DNA of 64,000 bases from Hymenopus coronatus. Its lineage: Eukaryota; Arthropoda; Insecta; Mantodea; Hymenopodidae. The position numbers and the translations under genes were made by a program. This document shows, piece by piece, positions 1-12,199 of this stretch (positions are counted from its first letter, which is position 1; every line of letters begins with the position of its first letter). The notes beneath the pieces were generated by a model that worked only from the letters and a program-made list of their open reading frames with translations, did no database searches and was not told the origin of the DNA. The DNA lies in assembly GCA_030762935.1 (NCBI GenBank), contig CM060893.1:13250001-13314000 (forward strand), given 5' to 3'.

Positions 1-1318
1 CAGGCAAATTTTGTATATTGAATTTAGTTAAAGCTATGTTGTATTTCATGAAGATTTTGCTGAAGTCATGTTTCAGATGAAGATGGTATATTAATTTAAT
101 GAATTACTGTTGTAGTTCTTGCTTGAAGAGGGTTGTGTGTAGCTTTTTTTTTTTGTGCTACTTCAAAATGTTGCTCTTTTACAATTGCCTGTTGTGCTGT
201 ACAGAGGATCCTTATCCACATCATTAAATGCAAAAAACATGTTATGAACTTTGAAATCCCATAACCTGAGCAATTTGATCCTGGAAAATAGGACTTCACA
301 GAGGATGTATCTAAGAACCTGGTCTCCAGTGCCCTTAGTCAGACCAAAGCTGAAGACGAAAGCATAAGATTCTGAAACATATGCTTATAAAAATAAAAAG
401 TAAACAAAGTCGAGGATGTTACAACAGACTGAAAGATAATATTAGAGAGAAGATATTTACTTTTACAGTACTGCCAATCAAAGTGAGTGAAAAGAATCAG
501 GAAGATTAATAAAAGTTCAGTCTAGGCAATATATTCTTCTTACAGTGAATGTATTTACATAAAGATGTAAACTAGGACAGTTATAAAGAAGTGTAGACCC
601 ACATTTAAATACAATACTTTTGAAGTTAAATGTACAGAAGGAATCATAATTATGAGTTATAATATTTTATCTTTATTTTTATTGTATTCAATCAGAAAAT
701 CTGAAGTCCATGCTGAAGAACATATCAAAATTATTTCAGAGTAGTGGCATAAAATATATACATAAATAATTTTAAGTTGATACAAACTACTAATTATGAA
801 ATGAGTACCAGAGTAGTAAGATACTTAGTGGCATAAAATCTATATACAGTTACATATAAATAAAATTAATGAAACAGCCAATGTTTAGGATAGCAACACA
901 ATTACAAAAATGCAAATAGCATTTTATCATCAGGCTTCAGAATTCATTCTTAAAATGCTAATGAATTAATTTGTTTGACACTTATGAGGTAAATTGTTGG
1001 TAGAAAAAGAAATAACATAAATATTATTTTTGCAATGATTCCAAGAATGAAATTGTTCCAAAACATAAACAAAGTCCAAGCATACTGGTCTAGAATAACT
1101 CCTCCAACTTTGCATTAATGCAGTCAATTTGGCATTTTTAACTGGTTCCAAATCTTACACACTAAACATTACATTAAGCGTGTATCGGGGCCTTAGATAC
1201 CCACAAAAAATCACATTTAGTTTGCAATTGAGATCTTAAAACATGCAAAAGCTAATTACTTGAGCAACATTTTGGAATCTTAGCATCATAGAAACTGGGA
1301 CCAAATAGTTATGACGAC

Positions 1319-1357
<39 letters not shown>

Positions 1358-1984
1358 TGTGAATTAAATCAGCATAAGTATACCATATTGGTCTGAATAT
1401 AAGATGACCCTGAATGTTTTGAAGGTTTTCATAAGAAAAGTAACTAAGATAATGAATGGAAGTAGAAAATATTTTGTTTCTGCTGCTGAGTGACAGACAT
1501 TTCAATTTTATGAAATTTCTATCAGTAATTCTTTGAATGCTTCCTTGACATCCAGCATTCATTAGCTTTTTCTCATTTTTCAGCAAAAATTATATGCTAC
1601 ACCTGGAAACTGGCAGCCTGCATGTTATTAGTATGTTTTGTCTTGCAAAAAATCATAACTTGAAGTTCTTATCATATTTTTTTTCCCTCCTTTATTAACT
1701 GATGCAATAAGGATGCTCTTTCACTATATTGTCTCATACAATGATATAAAGATGCTCTCCTTCCTACATTAGCTGCCATGACTGGAACACTGACCAAAAC
1801 TGAATATATTAACACAATGGCACCAAGCAACTATAGATTGCATCAGAAATTTGGACTAAAATAACATCATAATATGTCAAAACTCAAGATATTCAGATTT
1901 ATTGGTGACCCTGAGCCCAGCTGCAAAGCACATTTTGACTACTACTACTACTGCTCCAGTCAGCACATTCCTTCACAAAAATGA
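1..1984. other. No gene recognised; probably intron of the SDCCAG8-like gene
   Basis: AT-rich sequence with no ORF or splice-bounded exon that I can support. Since the SDCCAG8-like gene runs on the + strand and its first visible exon begins in mid-gene phase, this stretch is probably intronic. It holds a GAT microsatellite, listed separately, and a short CTA run near 1938. The His-rich reading on the - strand is only the microsatellite translated. Confidence 0.5.
1312..1356 (+). repeat. (GAT)n microsatellite
   Basis: About 14 trinucleotide units starting with GAC interruptions. Read on the - strand it gives a run of histidines inside a 116-codon ORF, which I regard as spurious. Confidence 0.9.
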
Positions 1985-2945
1985 GTCATGGAATGCGATA
2001 GACACCTGGTACATTGAGGTCTAGTTTTCTTTATCTTTGTAGGTGATTTGTGAATGGTCCGGATATTATGTTTGGCCAGTATTCTGTTGATTCTGTCAGA
2101 TAGATTGCTGGTATATGGAATTGAGGCTGTGGTGATGGGATTTTCTAATGATTTTGGTGTGAGAAGATTCCATTTTTTGGCTCTAGTAAGTGCAGATGTG
2201 GTCTCATATTCAGAGTGGCTGTTTTGGTGGAAGGTGTATTTTAAGGTGTTGCAGTTCTTGTGTCAGGTGGCGTGGATCAGAGATGGAGACTGCTCTGTGA
2301 GCCAAGGTATTGAGCACCCCAATTTGTTGAGATTTGTGGTGGAAGCTGTGCGCATTCAAAGAGAGATCAGTATGTGTTAGTTTCCGGTACACCTCATGTC
2401 CAAGTGTGCTGTTACTGTTTTTGGAAATCAGAAGATCCAGGAATTGCAGAGCTCTGTCCTTCTCCACTTCCATGGTGAACTGGATCTGAGGTCAGAGGCT
2501 GTTGAGGTGTGTGAGGAAGCTCGGCAATGTGGCCATTTGACAAATGGGTCGTCTACATATATGTAGAAATGGGATGGCTTTAGTGAAGCTGTGGCCAGAA
2601 TTTTGAGCTCTAGTTGTTCCACTAAAAATCTACTATTGCTGGTGACATTGCTGTGCTGTCTACTTGCTCGTAGAACATGCCACTGTACAAAAAGAAAGTA
2701 GAAGATCTGGTATGATGGAACAGCTCAGTGCTATTGGCTGAAAAGAGCTCTTTGAGTAGTTGAATGGTTTCCTGTAGCAGTACCCCGGTGAAAAGACACC
2801 CTGGATGGTGCGATGGGATGTTCTTCAGTGATTGGACAAACTGTACAGAATTACTAATGTGGTATGAGCAACCCCCTACTAGAGGCTGCAAAGGTCACCT
2901 AGGTGGCATACTAGGTCACCAGGAAAGCTTCAGCTCTTATTTCAC
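1985..2945 (-). mobile_element. Penelope-like retroelement, decayed reverse transcriptase fragment
   Basis: Reading the - strand from 2945 downwards there are consecutive reading frames separated by frameshifts. The first part resembles the thumb-proximal part of a reverse transcriptase (YxxSLLQPLVG near the start, then NSVQFVQSLKN, then LQETIQLLKELFSA). The next frame carries the catalytic-box-like YVDD followed by PFVKWPHC, and the third reads EVEKDRALQFLDLLISKN and VYRKLTHTD. This order (pre-catalytic region, YVDD, the 'xxFLDxLI' block, YRKxTHTD) is typical of Penelope-like elements and related RTs. No GIY-YIG domain is visible next to it, so the copy is truncated at its 3' end. At least two frame breaks and missing segments make it inactive. 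It lies upstream of exon A and probably in an intron. Confidence 0.7.
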
Positions 2946-5267
2946 ATGAGATTTTCTTTAATTTGAATTTTAAAATGGTTTGCTTACAACTTTCAGTATG
3001 ACCTTCCTAGAATTCTGCAAGAACAACAATTTCTTCTGCATCATCTCACCAGAGTTCAAGTATTAGGGGCCAGAAAACAATTTGTTTAGTACTTCCTTCA
3101 GAAACATATTCATCACCCAAAATGATACATTCATTCTTAAGTAAAGAGGTACATAAAAAGCTATTATGGTAACCTGAATATACAACATACATTTTTTTCC
3201 TTAAAATTTGTCCTTAAAACCATAGTCTTATGTGCATAATCTATATTTTAAAGAGACTCATTATTATAAAGGCCCTTTTGGTTTTATCATTGGGAGTCAA
3301 TACATGCATCACCATAAGCTCATAGTCAGAGATAAATTGGAATTTCTTGAGCTTTGATGATTACTTCCAACTTGATCTACTGTTGTTTGAATTGGCACTG
3401 GGGCATTAATACCTAATTGTTGGTCAGTGTTCAGTCATAGCAGATAGTGCAAAAAGGAGAATTTCTTCACCATATTACTTGAATAAAAGAGAGAGAAGTG
3501 GTCGTGAGGTTCAAATTATGTGTTTTGTACAAGACAGTGACTTTTAGTGTAATGTATGACATTAGAAAAAATTAAAAACTTTGTCAGGTCAAAGAAAGCA
3601 TACAGAGGACCAAAGACAGGACATTTTATGAAATTGATATGCTTGTTACTCAGCTTGTGCAAGAGAAATAAAACTAGAGGTTTCCAATAAGTCATGAATT
3701 TCTCCCATTAGTATTATTATTTGGGTGATTTTTCTTTGTAAAACCTTCCACAAATTCAGGGTTATCATACTTGAGGCCGTTTAATATTCAGGCTAATACT
3801 GTGTTGCAGAAATTTGACCAAAGTTTTGAATGTTTAATATCAAAATATTGCATACTTTGTTTTTGTGTTGCTTGTCAATCATGAAGCATCAACAAATAAA
3901 AACCTGTGTGCATGTTGTATTAAATAAAGCATGTTAACCTAATGATTAAAAGCATATATAAATTCTGGAGAGGAAGTCATAAATATAGATCTGTTTGGCT
4001 AATTATCAACCCATATGGCTCAATGCTTTAATAAGTTTAAAAGTTGTATAGCTTGGTAGCAATGTTTACAGCATATATTTCTTATATGAAAATATTGAAG
4101 CGATCCCCTTAAACATGTCTGAAAGTGTGTCACAAGTAATATCAGAAGGGTGTCTAAGTTTGCTGATAAATCCATTATTCAGAAATTTTAATAATATTTG
4201 CTACAACTATTTCATGAATGAAAGAATTTCCTCCGAAACGATTATAATAATTGCATATTTGAACTCATCCATGCAATCATTTTGAGGCTTCATATATGAA
4301 TGTAGGTTACTGTCAATAATATGAATAGAAAAATGTGAACTGTGGATTTAAGTCATAAAAAGAAATAAATTTACATAACCTGATTTTTATTTTTATTTTA
4401 TCTCTTGTTGGAATACACATTAATTAAAAGCAGATAATGTTATCAAAATGAAGGAGTCTTAGATTGTTTATATATAACGTAATTAAATGATGTTGAAGCA
4501 GAATTTTGTAAATTAATTGGAACTTCTTAAGGAACTTCATTAGAGGAAAGCTGTGATAATCTTAAAACTAAAGAATGACCCTGCAAACTGCAGCAGTAAT
4601 TGGTCATAATTCAATATTTCATCAGTAAGTTAGAATGATATATAAATTAAATAGTCTTATTCTATCTCGCCATGCATAACTACTGATTGGAGTATGTTGG
4701 TACTGCTTTTAACAGCTTTCAAGATACATTTTTACATTTTGATGTTGCAGTCTTCAAATGCAAAGTTGAATAAAATCTACTGACTGAAGACTAGGAAATC
4801 AAGTGTCCAAGAAAACTTGTCCATATAGTACATAATTATCCTCTAAAATTTCCAGGTAGAAGACGAATTATTGCGGGTTTTTAATAAAGTTTCTGCATGG
4901 TGAACATATTTAATAAAGATAACTGTTAAAATGAAAAATACGTGAAGTTGGCACTTTATTTCTGAATTTTTCTTTGTTTTAAAAATTTCTCTCTATAAGT
5001 CCTGAAAGAGAGCAATTAAGTGACTGTAAAAGATATCTGTCAATGCAAAATTTGATAAATATTGGAAATTTTCAAACATTTTTCTGAATTTACCCATTGA
5101 AATCCCATTTGAAACTTCTGTATTCAGTTTTATAAAGATTGTAGGAAACTGCTATTGTAAATGTAGTGTTAAGTGGCATCTTGAATTGTCATAATTGACA
5201 TATTATGCTGATGCCATTTTAGTCCAAATTTGGTGATGACAGAAGTTTGTGTGTGGTCGCATTTCAG
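2946..5267. other. No gene or recognisable repeat
   Basis: 2.3 kb of AT-rich sequence, probably intron of the SDCCAG8-like gene. I see no open exon with flanking splice sites and no member of the repeat families found elsewhere in the window. Confidence 0.4.
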
Positions 5268-5385
5268 CGCAAACGGTTGCTGAGCTAGAGGGGATGATAC
5301 GGTCACAGAACCAAGTGATGGAAAAACTGAAAGACGAGTGTCACACGCTGACGCAACGGCTTGAGGAATCATCCGCACGCCACAA
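5268..5385 (+). CDS. SDCCAG8: SDCCAG8-like coiled-coil centrosomal protein, exon A
   Basis: Internal coding exon of 118 bp bounded by catttcag/CG at the left and CACAA/gtaagcg at the right. It starts with two bases that complete a codon and ends after two bases of one (phase 1 in, phase 2 out). The frame reads QTVAELEGMIRSQNQ then VMEKLKDECHTLTQRLEE then SSARHK, a charged heptad-like coiled coil. The block SQN-x4-LK-[DE]-EC-x-TL-x3-LE matches my memory of the C-terminal coiled coil of vertebrate SDCCAG8 without gaps. Known of the family: a centrosome/basal-body coiled-coil protein needed for ciliogenesis and pericentriolar material recruitment; the human gene is mutated in nephronophthisis-type ciliopathy. 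Upstream exons lie outside the window. The exon is clearly less AT-rich than its surroundings. The - strand ORF over the same bases is a shadow. Confidence 0.72.
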
Positions 5386-5574
5386 GTAAGCGTCATGTAC
5401 CTGACAGAGTGACTTCATTGCTCTCTCAGTGTGATTCTGTCACGTGAAAAGCATAAACAAACATTAGTCCACTATCAGCAATTTTGGCTTTTTCAAAACA
5501 GCCTCCCCAATCACCAAAAGATTAACTAACGACATGCAAGCAAAAGTGATGACTATTCTTTCAAACTGGCCATG

Positions 5575-5695
5575 TGTCGGCTGAGGCAAGAAGTTGAATC
5601 ACATTTGAAAAATGGACTACCCAGCTAGATTTGAACCTCGGTATTAGCGTAATGTTCCAAAACCTGTGAGCCATTGTTACAAAACACCCAAACTT
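5575..5695 (-). repeat. Degenerate tRNA-derived SINE
   Basis: On the - strand a box-A-like TGGCTCACAGG is followed about 35 bases later by a box-B-like GGTTCAAATC, the spacing of a tRNA-derived RNA polymerase III promoter. No tRNA cloverleaf is preserved. Borders are approximate. Confidence 0.4.
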
Positions 5696-5774
5696 CTCTC
5701 ATCTGATTCATGTATTCAAGAACCTCAATCAGTCTGAAATATGTTATCTTAAAGATTACTTGCAGTATTGCTCT

Positions 5775-6517
5775 TATTTTTAATATCACTTACCTATAGT
5801 ATATAGAGAAAGTATTGCATTCCAACCAAAAACTCAATATTGAGACTTCATTGAAAGTATATTTTTTAAGTTTCCTGGATTTAGAAAAAAAAGAAGGGGG
5901 GGGAAGCAAATTTAAAAATAGACTCTTTATCTATGTTTGTCTTTGTGTATTTCAATGAACTGCATAACTTAAAAATAAAATGTTGGATAAATACAAAAAC
6001 AGCTCTAATGGTGTTGATTAAAATATAATTTTTTTATGAATTTGCCTAGCTAATAAAAATTACATCTAAATTTTTTATGAATTGCCTGTGAAGTTCTCTT
6101 CATTTCAAATAAATTATGTATTACCAATAAACCATAAGAGAGAGAGAGAAAAAAAAAATTAAAAATGTAGATGATTCAAATTTGTTGTGAATTAACCATT
6201 TCTGAGACATTTGTTGTTCTTGATTTAAACTTTTCACTACTTTTACTTACTCAACGTTCCTTTTCTTTTTCTCTTTCTTTCTTTTTTTCTTTCTTATAAT
6301 ATTATGCAAAAATGTATGCCAGCATATACCAATCCATGTTTTAAAGATGTGACTCACTTCATTCTGTGTCCCTCTTGTAGCTATAACAAAATGTGTATGT
6401 AGATTAACTTAAAGTAGATAGAAAAGTAAATTTTTATAAGAATAGTTTTTACAAGGTATGTAAAAATAAACAATAGTAGGTAGAGGAAGTCATGTGAATA
6501 TAACATGTCAGATTTTT
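5775..6517 (+). repeat. Family A repeat, old interrupted copy
   Basis: The left end shows TATAGAGAAAGTATTGCATTCC, the head block of family A, followed by the 'accaaaaactcaatattgag' block. The right end (6395-6515) shows the tail block with agtagatagaaaagta and gtcatgtgaatataacatg. The middle is eroded and invaded by A-runs and an AG repeat near 6137. Orientation + relative to the copy at 40936-41797, which I use as reference. Confidence 0.55.
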
Positions 6518-7264
6518 GTTTTTCTGGGCTTCTAGTTAATCATACCATTAAACTTGATTTAATTTAAGATCTTGGAAATTTAAAATACTTATCACTCTTC
6601 AAATCACCTTTAAAGTGGATACTATATTGGACTACTCCAGGTCCGTTGGAAATTTACGAGAATATATGAATCACATGAGAGAACTTTAATGAGTACTTGA
6701 ATGCCTTTTCATGGTACCTCATTTATAGGATGTTGACATGTAAAGTCAAGGATTCATTGTTTGGACTTAAGTTTTTAAACGTGATTCAACTTACCAAAGA
6801 GAAATGAGTTTATAGGGAGATTAGTAAGTTTAGTAATAAGTATTTCTACCAAGTTGTGTACACTTACATGCAAAAATATTGATTTCCACAAATTGTAACA
6901 GTAAATGTATGCTCTTTAAGGCTGTTACAATTCTTAACGTTCATCTCTATGTTGCTTTCTCTAATAGACCTAAAACAAATCTTGGAAACAAAATTAATCA
7001 GTGACCAAGTATCACAGGAATAAGGAATGGAGTCATTATTAGCCAGTTTGAGATGTTTTAGTGGTAAAGAGTGGGCTGCCAAAAGGGTGACTAGCCTTTA
7101 AAATAATAGTTGTGCAATTAGAGAGTGTTTCTATGAGTGAATAAAACCTCTTTATCTCCATATTGTATTCCCTATTTTTGCCATTATTAGTATCAAAATA
7201 AATTAATTTTATTTAATTTCCATCAATATGTAAATTCATTTAGTTTATTTGTTGTTAATAGAGA
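6518..7264. other. No gene or recognisable repeat
   Basis: AT-rich intronic sequence of the SDCCAG8-like gene. The short - strand ORF at 6864-7082 has no features I can support. Confidence 0.4.
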
Positions 7265-7266
7265 TC

Positions 7267-7440
7267 ATTTTTACTTCCTTTACCAGTACCGATAGTGAAG
7301 GAAGTATTGGACTCCACATAAAAATTTGATAATGGCAATAATATTATTAAGTAGGTTAATAACAGTGATGCGTTTGTCATTAGGAGAGCATTTATCACTT
7401 AATAGTATTACTATTAAGTGATGTAGTGTTAACAAGTCCA
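7267..7440 (+). repeat. Family A head fragment plus MITE end with 29-bp palindrome
   Basis: Bases 7267-7340 repeat the family A head (ttttacttcctttacc ... gaaggaagtattgg ... aaaaatttgataatg). At 7394-7422 there is a near-perfect palindrome with 14-bp arms around a single T (arm ATCACTTAATAGTA). It runs into GTAGTGTTAACAAGTCCAAC, the terminal sequence of the MITE at 17616-17939. This is therefore probably a deleted relative of that MITE. Confidence 0.5.
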
Positions 7441-7639
7441 ACTCATTTCTTCTATTGATAATGGTATTTCATCAGAATACATGTTTTGAAGTCACTGAAC
7501 ACAAAACTCATTTTTTAGAAAAAAGTTCATGTGTATACAAATTTTACCAAAAATAGCAGACCTTAAAGTTAGGGTTACTGTTTACAGGTGACCTTCTCTC
7601 TTGCTCATTTTCATTAATGCAGGTTATGTTCATTTACTG

Positions 7640-8526
7640 TCCCCTTCTTTGTATGTGGTTTGTGTGTGTGTGTGTGTGCGCGTGCGTGCACGTGTGCATT
7701 TGCTTTTTTTGATTTTTTTTTTGCCCCTATACCGCATGTTGGAGAAGGTATTGAATTATATCCAAACATTTTATTCAGAGATTTCACCAGAAATACATGT
7801 TTTGAGGACCTGTGAATAAACATTTTGAAAAAGGTGTGTGCATGTATGTGTAAACAGTATGGCTCACAGATGAAAAGTATCTTCCAAGTGTATCACATAA
7901 AGATAACAAAAAACCCCCCCCCATCCCCAACAATCTTTACACAGAGCATTTTTTGAAGTTCCTATTTTCTTAGAAATGGCTAATGATTTTGATTAAAATA
8001 TCACATATAAAAGAAAAATTAAATGAAAAATGTATATCTTGAATTTTCTGGGAGTGAACTGTGAAGTCTTCTTTTAAAAGGAATTTTGTGCAATTTTGCA
8101 TAGCTGGTATACGTTATGCTATAGACAAAAACAAACTGCACAAAAAATGTTGATCTCATTAAAAACAATTTATTCCAAATAACCTGTTTTGTGCCATAAG
8201 CCATTTCTAGATATCTGTTATTAATTGAATTGTTCAATAATTTGTCATTCTTTTCAAGTCCTGTCAATTTTCTGTTGCTTCTTGTGATTGCTTAGAAGGA
8301 GTATGGAAAGAGTATTAATACTAAGGCCAACATATAGCACAAAGTTCTTAAGCATTCGACTAACTATTCTATTTGTATCTATAACAGCATGTATAATATA
8401 GCTATTTTTGCATAGGCTTATCTTGATTAAATTAAGTAATAGAAACATAAGGTTCCATAAGAATAGTTTGTATGGCCACTAATAAAGGATAGAAAGTAGA
8501 GAAAGTATAAGTGTAACACAGAGATT
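7640..8526 (+). repeat. Family A repeat, nearly full copy, interrupted by a Penelope insertion
   Basis: Blocks appear in the family order: gagaaggtattg near 7742, gagatttcaccagaaataca near 7780, a TG-rich stretch, gattttgattaaaatatcac near 7988, ttgaattttctggga near 8039, aaaacaatttattc near 8161, and a tail (agaaagtagagaaagtataag) at about 8490-8511. The tail is cut by the Penelope-type insertion; the remaining bases resume after 10005. A poly-C run (7914-7922) and GT-rich repeats lie inside. Confidence 0.65.
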
Positions 8527-10005
8527 AATATAATAATTAATAGTTGTAACAAATCTTCACTTATCTTTTGGAATCTTTGGACTACTTTTGCAATAAATGT
8601 ATCTATTGCATCCTCAGCATTAATTTCCTTTTGGTCTCAGTTTTGGTCTGGTTTTTGATGCTGTTTAATTTACACTGTTATGGTTACTGCTACTAAGTGG
8701 ATTGTGTACTAATACATTTGGTGAGAGAGTCAATTGGAGGTATATCAAAATTCATTGCATGATTTTTATACTTTAATATAAATATTTTCTCCCAAACCAT
8801 TAAAGCTATGGGTCCATTTAAGTGTTTTAATAATTTAACATCTGGATTTATTTCATGATTAAATTTCCAAAAATGTTCTGCCACAGCTGATTTATCAATT
8901 TGTTTGTATTTAATATTCCTAAAGTGTTCTTTCACTCTGATTTCCAAATGACGTTTAGTCTCACCAATATAAACAGGTCTCAATTTAAACAATTTAATTG
9001 ATAAATGCCAGATTTTTTATTTTTTGAAAATTCATCCTTTTTAGGAAAGCCTAACAAGCAGGTTGATAATGTATTTATATTCTTCATAGAATTCATCTTT
9101 AATTAATGGTTTTAATACAGATTTTATAAATAAAAAAATTGAGAAGTTTAAATATCAAAAAGCTATTAAAGATATTTCTACACTTAAGAAAATAAAAGAT
9201 AATTACATTTTTAAAACATTTACTTATAACCCTTGGGCAAATAAAAAATTCACAAATATTTTCAAAGAGCATGGTATAATATTGGTTCCTCAAAATAAAT
9301 ACAGTATGAAATTTTTGTTATAAAATCAGTATTAAAACCATTAATTATAGATGAATTCTATAAAGAATATAAACACATTATCAACACTGCTTGTAAGACT
9401 TTTCTAAAAAGGATGAAATTTCAAAAAATAAAAAATCTGGCATTTATCAATTAAATTGTTTAAATTGTGACCTTGTTTATATTGGTAAGACTAAACGTCA
9501 TTTGGAAATCAGAGTGAAAGAACACTTTAGGAATATTAAATACAAACAAATTGATAAATCAGCTGTAGCAGAACATTTTTGGAAATTTAATCATGAAATA
9601 AATCCAGATGTTAAATTATTAAAACACTTAAATGGACCCATAGCTTTAATGGTTTGGGAGAAAATATTTATATTAAAGTATAAAAATCATGCAATGAATT
9701 TTGATATACCTCCAATTGACTATCTCACCAAATTTGTTTTGATTCCAGTAGTTAGCAATGCATTAGTACACAATCCACCTAGTAGCAGTAACCATAACAA
9801 TGTAAATAAACAACATCAAAAACCAGACCAAAACTGAGACCAAAAGGAAATTAATGCTGAGGATGCAATAGATACATTTATTGCAAAACTAGTCCAAGGA
9901 TTCCAAAAGATAAAGTGAAGATTCGTTACAACTATTAATTATTGTATTAATATTTGTATTACTTCATTATTACTAGCTTCTTTTTACACTTGTAACACAG
10001 AGATT
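8512..10005. mobile_element. Penelope-like element with inverted GIY-YIG arms and 15-bp target duplication
   Basis: Two 5'-truncated copies of the 3' part of a Penelope-like element lie in inverted orientation. The left arm (about 8527-9121) is read on the - strand and the right arm (about 9328-9990) on the + strand; a single-copy middle (9122-9327) continues the + copy upstream (KYQKAIKDIS, TFTYNPWANKKF). Both arms encode a GIY-YIG endonuclease domain: YIGxTKRHLEIRVKEHFRNI, then DKSAVAEHFWKFNHEI. The right arm has GIYQLNCLNCDLVYIGKT just before. The left arm has a one-base deletion in this stretch. Flanking direct repeats TGTAACACAGAGATT at 8512-8526 and 9991-10005 are perfect and lie within the tail of a family A copy, so they mark the target-site duplication of one insertion event. 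No RT catalytic core is present. Confidence 0.82.
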
Positions 10006-10049
10006 TTCGGTTTTTTATTTTTTTGGACAACATAATTAAAAAAACAAAA

Positions 10050-10745
10050 ATGAGAGTTGTACAAACATGGTAGTTAAAAATTTAGCATCCTCCAAAGATG
10101 CAACCCAAATATTGTTAGAAATTCCACTCCAGTGCAAGCTGGGAAAGGTAAAGATTATGGAAAGGACATTTAAATGTTGGTATAGAATCTTGAATTTAAA
10201 AGAAAGGAATTTGTTAAAACAGTGTCTAGAATATCAAAAGAAAAGCTTAAAGTACAATGGATGAGTAAATTGTTTTAGAAATGAATTGAAGAGCAAAGTG
10301 TTAGAAGAGATATGGGTAAGAAGAGAAAACAACATGAATAATTTCTGAAAATTGAATAGAAGGAGATTTGAGGATACAGAAATATGAAAAATATTTTCTG
10401 AGGTATCTGTAAAAAGATCTTTAGTCCTTATATGCCAATAAAAGATTTGTGGGGAATGGAAAAATACATAGACATGACAAACAAAGAGGAGCTAGACGGC
10501 ATTGCATGGTGAAAACAGAAGTATAGAAGCTAGGTCTGAGGAAGAATATCCCACAAATTCAATGTTCTCTATATGGTGGAAATATTTAAATGTAACAGAA
10601 CTGAAGTTTGGAGAAAGGAGTAGATCAGTAGGGAATGGTTTAAGATAGAAATGCTGCTGTAATTGATGTACTTCATTAAGATAGTAAGATGATAGGGCAA
10701 TTCTTAAATAAAGTAAAAAAAATAAAATAAACAAAGTCAAACAAA
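10050..10745 (+). mobile_element. Non-LTR retrotransposon relic, C-terminal part of ORF2
   Basis: The + strand reads VVKNLASSKDATQILLEIP then KCWYRILNLKERNLLKQCLE then YNGWVNCFRNELKSKVLEEIW, then frame breaks, with later WEMEKYIDM-like and EWLSI-like pieces. The arrangement resembles the region downstream of the reverse transcriptase in LINE-type elements (conserved Trp/Arg-rich thumb and linker). Stop codons and frameshifts break it after about 70 codons. The clade cannot be fixed from this part alone. Confidence 0.5.
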
Positions 10746-11437
10746 ATACAAATATTATAAAAAGCTAGACTTAATGAATTATTGTAAAATATTGATATAC
10801 CTGCTAAAGAACCAGGGCTGAACACTGGTTGCATTCACCTGTACATAGCTTAGACAAATAAATTAATTAATAAATTATTTTAAACAAATAGAAAGCAATA
10901 GCTCATGATTTAAAATGGCTCAACTAATGAAAGCACAGGCAAAGAAGCTTGTTTGATGATTAGGCTGATATAAGTTTTTAATCAGGAAGAAGGATTTACT
11001 AAGAGCAGGCAGTAAGGGATTTAAATGTTGCAGAATTGAAACAGATGTTTGGCACTTTGTATAGCTACTCTCCTATATTGACCAACTTTTTTGCATGTAA
11101 GTGTACATGAGATAGGAATTGTCCAGGCATTTGCACATTGATTGATTGCCTGTGTTGGTGGTGCATGCCAGGACGATCTTCAGGGAAGGACCTGCAAGGA
11201 CAAGTTAACGTAGATGTAGCAGTTAAAGTATGTCCACGCAAGGTCAGTACCTGATGCATGTCACTCAAGTGTTGTGTAGTTGTTCGCATGCAGCACTATT
11301 TTGTGACATGCTTTCATTGGGTCATATGAATAAAAAGCAAGTGCTTTCTCAAAGTTCATACTAAGGTGTATGAATATTCTGTGTTTATATACTCAGCTCA
11401 GTGTGAACGTACTCATTTTCAGGAGAAAGCCTACTTC
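10746..11437. other. No gene recognised
   Basis: AT-rich intron sequence. The - strand ORF at 11065-11289 has no splice sites or motifs that I recognise. Confidence 0.4.
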
Positions 11438-11697
11438 AATGGAACTGAAATTACTTTAGGACCCTGACAGCTACTTCAAAGGCTAAAGGATGGTTGGCTT
11501 CTATGGCAATGGTGGTGACTGCGCCTCTTCAAGGTCCCACCACACAACTGCTGCCATTTAGGGTGGGTCATGCCCCCTTCATCCTATGTGTGATGGGACC
11601 TTGAAGAACCACAATCACTGCAGTTGCCATAGAAACAGCCTCTCCCTCAGCCTTTGAAGTAAACTATCAAGATTCCAAAGTAATTTTAATTCCATTG
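11438..11697. mobile_element. Fold-back MITE with ~110-bp inverted arms
   Basis: Left arm 11438-11550 and right arm 11588-11697 are inverted repeats of one another with scattered mismatches. Landmarks in the left arm are CAATGGAACTGAAATTACTT, ACTTCAAAGGCT, TCTATGGCAA and TCTTCAAGGTCCCA, each found reverse-complemented in the right arm. The central spacer is about 37 bases. No coding capacity, so it is a non-autonomous palindromic element. I cannot define a target duplication or assign a superfamily. Confidence 0.75.
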
Positions 11698-12171
11698 TAC
11701 CTCATGCAGCAAATACATACTCCTCTAATATCCATGTATACTCTGCTGTCTGCACTCTTTGATCATGTGGTGGTATGTTGCTCGACTGTTTGGCATTCTG
11801 TGTTAGTGGAATAGAATTTTTTGCCTTGGTTCAGTCCCATCAGAACTGTTCAGGACTTAATCTCTGTTGTTTACAAGTCTCAATCATTTTATGTAAGTAT
11901 GAACAGACACACCTGTAAATTAAATTAGCAAAACAGTGTATAAAATAGGCTGATCTCATACTGTAGCATGGCCAGAATAATATTAAGGGAAAAGTTATAT
12001 ATAGGGATCCATTTTTTAAACAGTTTGTATAGAATCAAATGATAAATATGAATTTAACCTGAATTGAAATATTTAAAAAGATATCTATTTTATATTCATA
12101 GATTAAGTGCAACAATTGCAATTAAAACAAATTTGTTAGCATTTTTTTAAATTTTTAGACCGCCAAACTGC

Positions 12172-12191
12172 CAACCCCCCCCCCCCCCCCT
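12172..12191 (+). repeat. Poly-C tract
   Basis: A run of about 17 C residues directly before a tRNA-derived SINE. Length is likely polymorphic and assembly-sensitive. Confidence 0.8.
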
Positions 12192-12199
12192 CAAGCTAC

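Noticed and set aside
1236..1586. 116-codon - strand ORF with a polyhistidine run
   Set aside because: The histidines are the (GAT)n microsatellite on the opposite strand; the rest has no protein-like character.
5169..5396. - strand ORF over exon A
   Set aside because: It is antisense to a well-bounded coiled-coil exon with good splice sites on the + strand.
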